The notes: generated from the letters alone by a model not told the origin. A stretch of DNA of 64,000 bases from Pseudooceanicola endophyticus (GCF_018760365.1 NZ_JAHIAB010000009.1:124001-188000), one strand, 5' to 3'. Numbered from the stretch's first letter, positions 32,888-41,560 are shown. Numbers and translations: made by a program.

Positions 32888-34222
32888 ATGTCACCGAAGG
32901 TAGATCAGGTGGTCACGCAGGACGTGCTGCCCGACAGTGCCGATGTCGTCATCGTCGGCGCCGGCATCGTCGGGATCACCACCGCGCTGTTCCTGGCCGA
33001 GCGCGGGCTGCGCGTCACCGTGCTGGAAAAGGGCCGCGTCGCCGGAGAGCAGTCCGGCCGCAACTGGGGCTGGGTGCGCGAGCAGCTGCGTTCCCCGGTC
33101 GAGCAGGGGCTGGCGATCCTGTCGCTGAAGCTGTGGCGGGGGATGTCCGAACGCATCGGCGCCGATGCCGGCTTCCGCAAGACCGGCATGATGGTGGTCT
33201 CGAAGGATCCCGCCGAGCGCGCCCGCTGGGAGGCCTGGCAACGCCAGATGGCGCCCTATGACCTGCCCGGCGGGATCCTCGAGGCCGAGGAGGTGCGCGC
33301 CGCGATCCCCGAGACCGCCGAGCCCTGGACCCATGCGATCCATTCCCCCGAGGACGGCTGGGCGGAGCCCCGGATCGCCGTGCCGGCGATGGCGCGCGCT
33401 GCCATGGCGCGGGGCGCGGTGATCGTGCAGAACTGCGCCGTGCGCGGCTGGGAAAGCGAGGCGGGCCGGATCGCCCGCGTGGTCACCGAACGCGGCACGA
33501 TCCGCACCGCAAGGGTGGTGGTCGCCGGGGGCGCCTGGAGCGCGATGCTGCTGCGCCACCAGGGCATCCGCTTCCTGCAGTCGGGCGTCTACGGCACCGC
33601 CTTCCGCACCGAGGCCGCCCCCGAGGTCTATGCCGGCGGCGTCGGCAGCCCGCTGTTCTCCTATCGGCGCCGCGATGACGGCGGCTACACGGTCGGCTTG
33701 CGCGGACGCGGCCGGATCGAGCTCTCGCCGATGGGGCTGCGCGATGCCTGGGCCTTCCGCAACCTGTTCTTCCTGCGCCGCGACCAGCTGACCTTCGCGG
33801 TGGGGAAATCGGCGCTGAACGGGCCCTTCGCGCTGCGCTCCTGGAAGAACAGCGGGCCCTCGCCCTTCGAGGAGGACCATGCCCGGGTCTATGATCCCCC
33901 CGCCGATCCGAAGCTGGTCGAGGGCGGCATGGCCGCCTTCCGCGCCGCCTATCCGGTGCTGGAGGGAACCGGCGTGGCCGAAAGCTGGGGCGGCGTCATC
34001 GACGCCACCCCCGACATGGTCCCGGTGATCGGCCCGGTGCCCCGCCACGACGGGCTCTTCGTCGCCAGCGGGTTCTCCGGACACGGCTTCGCCATCGGAC
34101 CCGGCGCCGGATGGCTGATCGCCCAGATGGTCGCCGGCGAGGAAACGGACATCCCGGTGCAGGACTTCCGCTTCCAGAGGTTCGCGGAACAAAAACAACA
34201 TCCCGTGCACCACTGGATCTGA
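32888..34222 (+). CDS. FAD-dependent amino acid/amine oxidoreductase (DadA/DAO family)
   Basis: 444-residue FAD enzyme of the DAO family. The Rossmann motif VIVGAGIVG is at residues 21-29, followed by VTVLEKGRVAGEQSGRNWGWVRE, which resembles the FAD-anchoring region of D-amino acid dehydrogenases and N-methyl amino acid oxidases. The C-terminal part, ESWGGVIDATPDMVPVIGPV and GFSGHGFAIGPGAGWLIAQM, is typical. The start at 32888 has GAAAGGAAG upstream; seven extra residues are possible from 32870. Last gene of the pot operon, so it probably oxidises the imported compound (an amine, N-methyl or D-amino acid). Confidence 0.88.
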   Translation: MSPKVDQVVTQDVLPDSADVVIVGAGIVGITTALFLAERGLRVTVLEKGRVAGEQSGRNWGWVREQLRSPVEQGLAILSLKLWRGMSERIGADAGFRKTGMMVVSKDPAERARWEAWQRQMAPYDLPGGILEAEEVRAAIPETAEPWTHAIHSPEDGWAEPRIAVPAMARAAMARGAVIVQNCAVRGWESEAGRIARVVTERGTIRTARVVVAGGAWSAMLLRHQGIRFLQSGVYGTAFRTEAAPEVYAGGVGSPLFSYRRRDDGGYTVGLRGRGRIELSPMGLRDAWAFRNLFFLRRDQLTFAVGKSALNGPFALRSWKNSGPSPFEEDHARVYDPPADPKLVEGGMAAFRAAYPVLEGTGVAESWGGVIDATPDMVPVIGPVPRHDGLFVASGFSGHGFAIGPGAGWLIAQMVAGEETDIPVQDFRFQRFAEQKQHPVHHWI

Positions 34223-34229
34223 AACTGGC

Positions 34230-34251
34230 GCCTTCCGGAAAACCGGAAGGC
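34230..34251 (+). terminator. Hairpin after the DadA-like oxidase gene
   Basis: Perfect 9-base stem GCCTTCCGG/CCGGAAGGC (34230-34238, 34243-34251) with loop AAAA, starting eight bases after the oxidase stop codon. No T-run follows. Good position for the end of the potDABC-oxidase transcript. Confidence 0.65.
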
Positions 34252-34348
34252 CAAGCCCCCGGGGACGCCCCCTGACGACCCGGGGGAACCAGCCGCCCCC
34301 CGCAACCAAAACATCGCAACAACCCCGGCTTGCCCCAGCTCCCGAAAC

Positions 34349-34374
34349 CCCCCGCTGGATCAGACCAGCGGGGG
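34349..34374 (-). terminator. Hairpin at the end of the minus-strand sulfatase remnant
   Basis: Perfect 10-base stem CCCCCGCTGG/CCAGCGGGGG (34349-34358, 34365-34374) with a six-base loop. On the minus strand it is followed by GTTTCGGG. The stop codon of the small sulfatase-like fragment (34360-34362) lies in the loop. It could end transcription of the sulfatase/TctCBA/dehydrogenase operon. Confidence 0.5.
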
Positions 34375-34512
34375 CGACAGCAGATGCTTCCTCAGCTTGG
34401 CGGACTTTCTGCGGGTGCGGCGACCGCGAAAGCCGTGGCAATCGCCCCGCTGCTGGTCGTCTGTGATGAACAGGATGTCGGGGCGCCTCCGGGGCCGGTC
34501 ATGGTGGAGCAT
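34360..34512 (-). pseudogene. Sulfatase N-terminal fragment (remnant)
   Basis: A 50-residue frame starting at 34512. Residues 11-28 (RPDILFITDDQQRGDCHG) match the first metal-binding segment of the sulfatase family (compare RNVLVIMTDEQQASALSCAG in the intact sulfatase at 39520-40944, and the family form NILFITTDQQRGDCLG). After HGF the sequence turns into an unrelated basic run and stops at 34360, with none of the PNLDRLA or CxPxR segments that should follow. So only the beginning of a sulfatase gene remains. It is more like the choline-sulfatase/DDQQR subgroup than the intact neighbour, so it is probably a separate gene that was cut by a deletion. Confidence 0.5.
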
Positions 34513-34760
34513 TTCCGGAGCGGCGGGGGCCAGCCAGAACTGAAAATACCGGTTTGGCATGGTCGGATGACTGAACGGTCGTGGGACGAGACCGGCGGCA
34601 GCATCAGCGTCCTGACGGCGCGGGTCGCAAGCGGACGGGCCGCGACCATCGTGGCCCTGACCCATTGCCATGACCAGATGGCCGCCACTTGGGTGACGGT
34701 GCGGCGATCCGGGGACCTTGCCGGGGGCATTCGCTTTGCCGCCACCCGGCTGGGGCGGAA

Positions 34761-36176
34761 TCAGGACGCCGGGAAGAAGATGCCGCTGCCCAGGCAGCCG
34801 CCGGGATCGAGCGCGGATTTGATCGCGCGCATCGCCTCGTACTGGGCGGCTTCCTTGCGGCTGGCCAGAACCGCCGCCTTGTGCCGCCCGATGCCGTGTT
34901 CGGCGCTGAACGAGCCGCCCAGATCATCGAGCACATCGTAGATCCGGCCCGAGACCTGGCGGATCAGCTCCGGATCCCAGTCCTGCGGGCGCTGTGCCAG
35001 CAGCGAGTAGTGGATATTGCCGTCGCCCAGATGGCCGATCGGCAGCACCCGCAGCCCGGCGGCCCGGGCAATGGCATCGGCACGCGCCAGGAAGGGCGGG
35101 ACGTGCGACAGCGGCAGCGAGGCATCCAGCGCCACGAAGGGCCCGAGCCGCATCAGCATCTCAAGCGTGGCCTCGCGCAGGTGCCACATTTCCTGACGCT
35201 GGCGTTCGGAGCTGGCAAAGGCCCCGTCCAGGATCAGCCCGTCCTCCATCAGGTCCCCGATCACCGACATCAGCAGCGCCTGCAGAACGCTTTCCCCTTC
35301 GGCGGTGGGGGCGGCGTCACTGTCCCGGGTCGAGGCCAGTTCGAGCAGGAGGCCGGTGCGGGGGATCTGCTCCAGCGGGGCCTGGGTGCCGGGGATGGCG
35401 CCCAGGATCGCCTCCACGGTCTCTCCGGGCATCCATTCGAAGGCCTCGACCAGCCCGCCGCTGGCATCCTGGAGACGGTTCAGCACGGTCAGGGCGCTGT
35501 CGATGCCGTCGAGGGCCAGGAAGGCGGTGACGCGCACCTTCGGGGTCGGGACCAGCCGGACGACCGCCCCGGTGATGATGCCCAGCGTGCCTTCCGACCC
35601 GATCATCAGGTTGCGCAGGTCGTAGCCGCGGTTGTCCTTCACCAGCCCGCTCAGGGCATGGATGATCCGGCCATCGGGCAGTACGGCCTCGATCCCCAGG
35701 CACAGTTCGCGGGCATTGCCGTGGCGCAGCACGTTGGAGCCCCCGGCATTGGTGGCAAGCGCTCCGCCGATCATCGCCGAACCGCGGGCGCCGAACATCA
35801 GCGGATAGTCCAGCCCGTCCTCGGCAACGCGGGCCTGCAGGGTCTGGATGACCACGCCGGCGTCCACCGTGGCGGTGCGGGCGCCGGTATCGACCGCGCG
35901 GATGCGGTTCAGCCGGTGCAGCGACAGAACGATCTCGTCCGGATGGACCGGGACCGAGCCGCCGCAGATCGAGGTATTGCCCGACTGCACGGTGATGCGC
36001 ATCCCCAGCTCGTTCGCCAGCCGGAGGGTCCGGGCGACCTCCTCGGGGCTGCCGGGGCAGACCACGGCGGCGGCCTGTCCCCGGACATGGCCGGTGATGT
36101 CGGCCAGGTGGCGGGCCATCTGCTCGGGTGCGGTCAGCACCTGCCGGGCGCCGACGATGCGGGCGAATTGTTCCAT
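34761..36176 (-). CDS. FAD-binding oxidoreductase, GlcD/D-2-hydroxy acid dehydrogenase type
   Basis: 471-residue FAD-linked oxidase of the FAD_binding_4/FAD-oxidase_C (VAO) family, to which glycolate oxidase GlcD, D-lactate and D-2-hydroxyglutarate dehydrogenases belong. FAD-binding segments: TVQSGNTSICGGSVP, GGALATNAGGSNVLRHGNARE and MIGSEGTLGIITGAVVRLVP. The C-terminal domain carries HLGDGNIHYSLL and the usual FSAEHGIGRHK near residue 425. It would oxidise a 2-hydroxy acid to the keto acid. Last intact gene of an operon with a sulfatase and a tripartite carboxylate transporter, 83 bases after TctA. Confidence 0.92.
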   Translation of the reverse strand: MEQFARIVGARQVLTAPEQMARHLADITGHVRGQAAAVVCPGSPEEVARTLRLANELGMRITVQSGNTSICGGSVPVHPDEIVLSLHRLNRIRAVDTGARTATVDAGVVIQTLQARVAEDGLDYPLMFGARGSAMIGGALATNAGGSNVLRHGNARELCLGIEAVLPDGRIIHALSGLVKDNRGYDLRNLMIGSEGTLGIITGAVVRLVPTPKVRVTAFLALDGIDSALTVLNRLQDASGGLVEAFEWMPGETVEAILGAIPGTQAPLEQIPRTGLLLELASTRDSDAAPTAEGESVLQALLMSVIGDLMEDGLILDGAFASSERQRQEMWHLREATLEMLMRLGPFVALDASLPLSHVPPFLARADAIARAAGLRVLPIGHLGDGNIHYSLLAQRPQDWDPELIRQVSGRIYDVLDDLGGSFSAEHGIGRHKAAVLASRKEAAQYEAMRAIKSALDPGGCLGSGIFFPAS

Positions 36177-36259
36177 TCAGTCCTCCTTCGGTGCCGGCGG
36201 GCGGCGTGTCCGTCTGGTGCCCGGCCCCCGCGGTTTCCCGGCGCGGAGCGGGCTGGGGT

Positions 36260-37876
36260 CTATTCGGCGGCGGCCCGGGTGGCGGGGGCTGCGGATTTGC
36301 GGCGGTCGCCGTCGCGGCGGCGCGAGACCAGCACCACCACCAGCACGGCCGCCACCAGGAAGGCCACCGAGAGCGGGCTGCGGAACAGGAAGAACGGGTC
36401 CGCCCCGGAGACCGAGAAGGCCTGGCGGACCGCATTTTCCAGGTTGCCGGCCAGGATCAGGGAGATGACCAGCGGCAACGTCGGGATCATCAGCTTGCGC
36501 ATCAGGTAGCCCAGCAGCGCGAAGGCGAAGGCGAAGACGAAGCTGTCGATCCGGGGATCCTGCACGTAGATCGCGGTCAGCGTCAGCAGCAGCACCATGG
36601 GCAGCAGGATCTGCTTGGGCACCCGGGCCATGATCCCGCAGGCGCGCATCAGCTGGCCGCCGACGATCCAGTTCAGGATATTGGCGAACATCATGGCGGT
36701 GAACAGGCCGAAGGCCGTGATCAGCTGGGGGTTCACCTCGGACAGGCTGAAGCGGAAAACTCCGGGGCCGGGGTTGAAGCCGCCGATGGAATCCGCCGCC
36801 AGGATCAGGAAGACCGCGCCGACGTTGCCGGGAATGCCGAGCGAGAGCACCGGGATCAGGTTGGCCCCCGAGACGGAGCTGTTGGCGGCCTCGGTTGCGG
36901 CAACCCCCTCGGGGGCGCCCTTGCCGAAGGGCACCTTGCCCTTGTGCATCCGGTGGCCGGCGACATAGCCCAGCGTCGCCGCCAGGGTCGAGCCGATGCC
37001 GGGCAGGGCGCCGACGATGGTGCCGATCACCGCCGAGACGCTGATGTAGGGCATCAGGCGCCAGCGCTCGCGCAGCGACAGGCCATTGTCGTTGCTGCGC
37101 GGTGGCGCCTCCGAGATCGGGCGGGCATTGTGGCGGGCGCGGAACATCTCCTCGAAGGCGGCCAGCACCTCTCCCAAAATCAGCACGCCTAGGATCGCGG
37201 TGCTGAGCGGGATGCCCTCGCGCAGGATTTCCGTGTGCATCGACAGGCGCGGATAGCTGTCCTGGCCGCTGGCGATGGAGGCGATAAACAGGCCCAGGAA
37301 GGCGGCCATCAGCCCCTTCATCGGGCTGGAGCCGACCACCGCCGCGATGAAGCTGAGCGACAGGATGATCAGCGCCGCCTTCTCGGTGAAGCCCAGGTAA
37401 TGCTCGACCAGGACGGCCAGGAAGGGGGCGCAGGTGAACAGCACCAGATCCGAGAAGGTGTCACCGGTGACGGAGGCGAAATGCGCCACCCTCAGGGCCT
37501 TGCCGCTCTGGCCCCTGCGCGACATCGGGTAACCGTCGAGCGTGGTCATCATGGCGTCCGGCGTGCCCGGGGTCTGGAACAGGATGGCCGGCACCGCGCC
37601 GCCCACCGTGGCACCCTTCATGACGCCGACGAGAAAGCCCATGACCGGCAGCAGCGCATCGGGGGTGAAGCCGAAGACCTGCAGCAGGATCGGCAGAGAC
37701 ACGGCCATCAGGAAGGCCCCCGACAGGCCCGGCGTGGCGCCGCCGACGAGGCCGGTCAGGAAGCCGGCGATCACCATCAGCACCGCCGAGGAAATGCCGA
37801 GGCCGAAGATCGTGAAGGCCGTGGGCCCCTGGAAAAAGGCCAGGACGCCGGCCAGGACGTAGTGCAGCGGATCCAT
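36260..37876 (-). CDS. Tripartite tricarboxylate transporter large permease, TctA family
   Basis: 538-residue TctA-type membrane protein with about 12 helices. Family segments: GLVGGATPGLSGAFLMAVSLP (residues 29-49), FQTPGTPDAMMTTLDGYPMSRRGQSGKAL, GALPGIGSTLAATLGYVAGHR and GIPGNVGAVFLI. Start at 37876 overlaps the TctB stop by one base; the open frame continues upstream inside tctB but is not membrane-like. Works with TctB and the periplasmic TctC in sodium- or proton-driven uptake of a carboxylate. Confidence 0.93.
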   Translation of the reverse strand: MDPLHYVLAGVLAFFQGPTAFTIFGLGISSAVLMVIAGFLTGLVGGATPGLSGAFLMAVSLPILLQVFGFTPDALLPVMGFLVGVMKGATVGGAVPAILFQTPGTPDAMMTTLDGYPMSRRGQSGKALRVAHFASVTGDTFSDLVLFTCAPFLAVLVEHYLGFTEKAALIILSLSFIAAVVGSSPMKGLMAAFLGLFIASIASGQDSYPRLSMHTEILREGIPLSTAILGVLILGEVLAAFEEMFRARHNARPISEAPPRSNDNGLSLRERWRLMPYISVSAVIGTIVGALPGIGSTLAATLGYVAGHRMHKGKVPFGKGAPEGVAATEAANSSVSGANLIPVLSLGIPGNVGAVFLILAADSIGGFNPGPGVFRFSLSEVNPQLITAFGLFTAMMFANILNWIVGGQLMRACGIMARVPKQILLPMVLLLTLTAIYVQDPRIDSFVFAFAFALLGYLMRKLMIPTLPLVISLILAGNLENAVRQAFSVSGADPFFLFRSPLSVAFLVAAVLVVVLVSRRRDGDRRKSAAPATRAAAE

Positions 37877-38439
37877 CACCAGTCTCCGTTGGGGGGCAGC
37901 AGCAGGCTGTCGAAGGGCAGGTCGAACACGGCGATCAGGAGCAGCGTGAACAGGAACGCCGCGACCAGCCGGCGGCGGCTGAAGTGACCTTCGATCGCGG
38001 CCATCAGGCCCCAGGTCATCCAGGTGCCGCCCAGCAGGAAGCCGATGTATTTCCACGGCGCGTCGCCGCGCACCTCGCGATAGCCGCTGCCATCGCCCAG
38101 CAGCGCCCAGGCCAGCGGGCCGGCCCAGAACATCAGCACCATGGCGCTGGCCATGACGCCTGCCAGCAGCGCCAGGAAGGCCAGGCTGTGGCCATCAAGC
38201 GGCGGGGCGGACTCAAGGGTTTTCGGTCGCCGCCATTGCAGGACGCCGTGGATCGCGGCGCACAGCGCCACGGCGGCCATGGCCAGCTGCGGCAGGAAGG
38301 CGTCGCCGATCTGGGTCTGGCGGCGGTAGGTATAGACGGCGGGCGTCTGGCTGTCGGACGGGATCCAGATCAGCACCGCGACCAGTCCGAGGACCAGCAT
38401 CACGACGGCGATCCAGAGCTCTGCTTTGCGCTCCAGCAT
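37876..38439 (-). CDS. Tripartite tricarboxylate transporter small permease, TctB family
   Basis: 187-residue protein with four to five membrane helices and the low sequence conservation usual for TctB. Identity rests on size, the early IPSDSQTPAVYTYRRQTQIGDAFLPQL region after helix 1 (a pattern often seen in TctB proteins) and its position between tctC and tctA. It overlaps tctA by one base (TGATG). Confidence 0.82.
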   Translation of the reverse strand: MLERKAELWIAVVMLVLGLVAVLIWIPSDSQTPAVYTYRRQTQIGDAFLPQLAMAAVALCAAIHGVLQWRRPKTLESAPPLDGHSLAFLALLAGVMASAMVLMFWAGPLAWALLGDGSGYREVRGDAPWKYIGFLLGGTWMTWGLMAAIEGHFSRRRLVAAFLFTLLLIAVFDLPFDSLLLPPNGDW

Positions 38440-38468
38440 GAAGACCTCCTGGAACCGGAAGGACGGGA

Positions 38469-38495
38469 CGCCCCCCGCCGGTCCTGCGGGGGGCG
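38469..38495 (-). terminator. Hairpin between tctC and tctB
   Basis: Perfect 10-base stem CGCCCCCCGC/GCGGGGGGCG (38469-38478, 38486-38495) with a seven-base loop, eight bases past the tctC stop on the minus strand. Same placement as the hairpins after the three ABC binding-protein genes in this window. Confidence 0.55.
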
Positions 38496-38502
38496 GGCGG
38501 GC

Positions 38503-39471
38503 TCACTCGGCGGCGTCGTCGATCAGCTTGGTCGCCTGGTCGTAGCGCTGCTGCATCGCGGCGCGCAGGGCCGCGCCCTGGACCACCTCGGGGCCGGAGA
38601 AATTCCTGACCGTCAGGGTGTGCAGGGCGCTGTCGGGATCGTTCAGCAGCCCGGCCACCGCCTGCTCAAGAGAGGTTTTCACCTCCTCGGGCAGCCCGGC
38701 GGGGGCGATCAGCAGGAACTTGGCGCCGAAATCGTAGGGCACGTCGTATTGCGACAGCAGCGGCGCATCGGGGGACATGATCAGCGGCGTCGCCTCGCCG
38801 GAGGCCAGGTTCACCAGATCGCCCGAGCTTACCGAACTGGCCTGCGTCCCGCCGGCCCAGGCAATGTCCACATCCTGCGCCATCACCGCATTGACGCCGC
38901 CACGCCCGCCCTGGACATTGACCGAGGTGAACGCGACCCCGTTGTGCTTGCCGATGACATAGGTTCCGTCGGACAGCTGCTGGGTCATGGCGGCAAAGCT
39001 GATCTTCTGGCCGGCCCTGGCCGCCTCGATCACGTCGCCAAGCGTCTTCCACCCCCGGTCGGCCCGCGCCACGATGCCCACCTGGGATCCGGTGACGCTG
39101 GAAAGGAAATCGAAGTCCTCCAGCCCGTAGGTCGGGATCATGGCGATCTGGGGATCGTAGGCCAGCGACTGGCTGACGGTGAAGCCGATGGTCAGCCCGT
39201 CGGCGGGTTCCTTCTTCAGCGCCTCGGCCATGGCGGCGCCGCCGCGCCCGGCGATGTTCTCGGGGACGACGGTCCAGCCGTAGGTGGCCGAGAGCGCATC
39301 CGAAAGCACCCGCGCCAGGCTGTCGGCGCCGCCGCCGGCCTGAAAGCCGATCATCATGGTGATCTGGCCCGAGGGGGTCCAGGGCAACGTCGGGGTCTCG
39401 GCCTGGGCGCCAAGGCTCAGCGCTGCCGACAGCGCGCTTGCCGCTGCGAAGGTTCGTGCGAAATGGGCCAT
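38503..39471 (-). CDS. Tripartite tricarboxylate transporter binding protein, TctC family
   Basis: 322-residue periplasmic binding protein (Bug/TctC type). It has a Sec-type signal peptide (MAHFARTFAAASALSAALSLGAQAE) and family features: ITMMIGFQAGGGADSLAR near residues 37-54 and VVPENIAGRGGAAMAEALKKEPADG, which correspond to the ligand-binding loops of Bug proteins. The ligand is unknown; Bug proteins bind dicarboxylates, aromatic acids and other carboxylates. The sulfatase gene precedes it by 48 bases. Confidence 0.9.
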   Translation of the reverse strand: MAHFARTFAAASALSAALSLGAQAETPTLPWTPSGQITMMIGFQAGGGADSLARVLSDALSATYGWTVVPENIAGRGGAAMAEALKKEPADGLTIGFTVSQSLAYDPQIAMIPTYGLEDFDFLSSVTGSQVGIVARADRGWKTLGDVIEAARAGQKISFAAMTQQLSDGTYVIGKHNGVAFTSVNVQGGRGGVNAVMAQDVDIAWAGGTQASSVSSGDLVNLASGEATPLIMSPDAPLLSQYDVPYDFGAKFLLIAPAGLPEEVKTSLEQAVAGLLNDPDSALHTLTVRNFSGPEVVQGAALRAAMQQRYDQATKLIDDAAE

Positions 39472-39519
39472 TGTTCTCCTCCCTGAGATGGCATCCTTGG
39501 CAGGCCGGTCGGAGCCGGT

Positions 39520-40944
39520 CTAGCTGGGGGCGGGTGAGGCCCCCTTGGGTCCGACCTGCAGCGCCTCCTCAACGCCGCCGAAGGTCATGACCAGGGCGTT
39601 TTGCCGGTCCTTGGCCGCCCGGTCCGTGGCGACCGGATCGCAGATCCGGTGCAGGGCGGCGCGGAACTGCTCCCTCACGTCCGCATGGGCCGGGTCGGCG
39701 GCCAGGTTCCGGCATTCCCGCGGATCGCTTTCCAGGTCGAAAAGCTCGGGCGGGTAATCGGGGTATTCGTGGTATTTCCAGCGCGCATCCGCCAGCATGA
39801 AACCGCCGCAGTCCGAGGCCACGGCATGGTATTCCGAGAACACCTGACGCGCCGGATCCTGGTGCCGCATCACCGTCAGAAGCGAGGTGCCGACCCAGGC
39901 GGGATCGGGCGGCAGGCCCAGGGCATCGGTGATCGTCGGCGTCACGTCCAGCAGGCTGACCGGGGTCACGTTGCACGCCCCTTTCGCAATCCCGGGCCCG
40001 GCCAGGATCATCGGGATGCGCGTCGATTCACCGTAGAGCACGCTCTTGCCCCAGCGACCGCGCTCGCCCAGCGTCTCGCCGTGGTCGGAGGTGAAGATGA
40101 CGGTGGTCCGCCCGGCCTGTCCGCTCGCGTCAAGGGCATCGAGGATGCGGCCGATCTGGTCATCGACGAAACTGCACAGCGCATAGTAGCAGGCCACCGC
40201 AAGGCGGCGTTCATCGTCCGAGGCGAAATCGGCATCGGGGTCATGATAGGCGCTCATCCGCGCGAGCCAGGGATGCGGCTGGTAGCCCGGGCCGGGGCGC
40301 AGCGCCGGCAGCGGCATGTCTTCGGGCGGGTACATGTCGAGGTAGCGTTGCGGCACGATCAGCGGGAAATGCGGGGCCACGAAACTGGCGAAGAGCGCCC
40401 AGGGCTTGCTTTGATCGGTGGCGTGCAGGGCTGCCACGGTTTCGGTGGCGACCCGGCTGTCATAGCGGTTGTATTTCGATTCGCCCGCTCCGATCCCGCC
40501 GATCATGCCAGGGGGGGCTGGCCGTGCGGGCAGCGGATCGCGGACCGAGCCCCAGACCTGCCCGACCCCGTCGAGGATGTGCAGCGGTTCGATCTGGCGC
40601 ACGAAGCCGGTGTCGTCCGAACCGTTGCGGTAATGCAGCTTGCCGATGCTGACCGGCGCGATGCCCGCATTTTGCAGCACATGCCCCCAGGAGGGCAGGG
40701 CGCCGTCATAGGCCAGGGCATTGTCCCAATAGCCGCATTGATGCACGTAGCGCCCCGTCGCGAAGGCGGCGCGGGCGGGCACGCAGATCGGGCTGGGGGT
40801 ATAGGCATTCTCGAACCGGACCCCGCGGGCGGCCAGCCGGTCTAGGTTGGGGGTGCGCACAAGGGGATGGCCCGCGCAGGACAGGGCAGAGGCCTGCTGC
40901 TCGTCCGTCATGATGACAAGGACGTTGCGGTGCGGCTCTGGCAT
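39520..40944 (-). CDS. Sulfatase (alkaline phosphatase superfamily)
   Basis: 474-residue sulfatase. The formylglycine signature CVPAR is at residues 54-58 (Cys54 is the residue to be modified). The N-terminal metal-binding segment is VLVIMTDEQQ (8-17), TPNLDRLAARGVRFENAY follows, and FTSDHGETLGERGRWGKS supplies the second metal site. No signal peptide, so it is probably cytoplasmic and acts on an imported sulfate ester. First gene of the operon sulfatase-tctC-tctB-tctA-dehydrogenase. It has its start 111 bases from a divergent MarR gene. Formylglycine maturation would need an FGE or anSME enzyme encoded elsewhere. Confidence 0.9.
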   Translation of the reverse strand: MPEPHRNVLVIMTDEQQASALSCAGHPLVRTPNLDRLAARGVRFENAYTPSPICVPARAAFATGRYVHQCGYWDNALAYDGALPSWGHVLQNAGIAPVSIGKLHYRNGSDDTGFVRQIEPLHILDGVGQVWGSVRDPLPARPAPPGMIGGIGAGESKYNRYDSRVATETVAALHATDQSKPWALFASFVAPHFPLIVPQRYLDMYPPEDMPLPALRPGPGYQPHPWLARMSAYHDPDADFASDDERRLAVACYYALCSFVDDQIGRILDALDASGQAGRTTVIFTSDHGETLGERGRWGKSVLYGESTRIPMILAGPGIAKGACNVTPVSLLDVTPTITDALGLPPDPAWVGTSLLTVMRHQDPARQVFSEYHAVASDCGGFMLADARWKYHEYPDYPPELFDLESDPRECRNLAADPAHADVREQFRAALHRICDPVATDRAAKDRQNALVMTFGGVEEALQVGPKGASPAPS

Positions 40945-41055
40945 GGCGGTTCTCCTCCCCAGGAACTTCCTCTATCAGATGCTGTAGAGATGATACTCGA
41001 TTTATGGAGACAAATCCACAATAATGGGGATCTGTCATGAATAATGGAGGCGCCG

Positions 41056-41523
41056 ATGCAGAGCCGAAAGCAGGACCTTGCCGATGAGCTTCAGCGCATT
41101 GAGGCGCTGGAACAGCGGCTGACGTTCCGGCTGCATGTCCTCAGCAAGCAGATCGACCAGCAGGCCAGCGCGCTGTTGGAGGGATCGGCGCTGAACCTCT
41201 CGGCCTACCGGTTCCTGACCACGGTCGAGAGCCTCGGGGACAGTTCCATCGCGGATATCGCCCGCTTCATGGCGATGGACCGTGCCCTGGCCAGCCGCAC
41301 CGCCAGCGACCTGGAGCGGCGTGGGCTGATCGGTTTTGACAAGGCCCCCGACAACCGGCGCAAGAAGCTGGTGCGGATGACGCCCGAGGGCCAGGCCCTG
41401 CTGGACCAGATGATGCCGCGCTTCGAGGCGCGGCGGCAGAGGTTGCGGGACCGGCTGGGCCCGGACCGGTTCGCGGTGCTGAACGAATGCCTGGACCTGC
41501 TGCAGGAGGCGATCCGGGAGTGA
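41056..41523 (+). CDS. MarR-family transcriptional regulator
   Basis: 155-residue MarR regulator. The winged helix-turn-helix is LNLSAYRFLTTVESLGDSSIADIARFMAMDRALASRTASDLERRGLIGFDKAPDNRRKKLVRMTPEG in outline (about residues 48-115), with the wing NRRKK. The start at 41056 has GGAGG five bases upstream; an earlier in-frame ATG at 41044 overlaps that ribosome site. Divergent from the sulfatase operon, its probable target. The ligand is unknown; many MarR proteins next to such operons respond to the transported acid. Confidence 0.88.
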   Translation: MQSRKQDLADELQRIEALEQRLTFRLHVLSKQIDQQASALLEGSALNLSAYRFLTTVESLGDSSIADIARFMAMDRALASRTASDLERRGLIGFDKAPDNRRKKLVRMTPEGQALLDQMMPRFEARRQRLRDRLGPDRFAVLNECLDLLQEAIRE

Positions 41524-41560
41524 TCCCCCGGACCGCCCCCGGACCTGTCGCGGAGGCGGA

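Larger units (their letters stand above)
34223..34760. other. Region with a sulfatase remnant and two hairpins, otherwise no gene
   Basis: 538 bases between the DadA-like gene and the FAD dehydrogenase, which are convergent. Apart from the sulfatase fragment at 34360-34512 and two hairpins listed separately, no intact gene is supported. The stretch 34513-34760 has open frames on both strands, but none has a recognisable product. It may be degraded DNA left by a past rearrangement. Confidence 0.4.

Noticed and set aside
34392-34745. Possible insertion-sequence remnant in the anonymous stretch
   Set aside because: No terminal inverted repeats, target duplication or transposase motif could be seen; kept only as possible degraded DNA.
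34330-34941. Plus-strand open frame of 203 codons spanning the sulfatase remnant and the end of the FAD dehydrogenase
   Set aside because: It runs antisense into the dehydrogenase gene, its translation matches nothing I know, and the minus-strand sulfatase signature is a better explanation of part of it.
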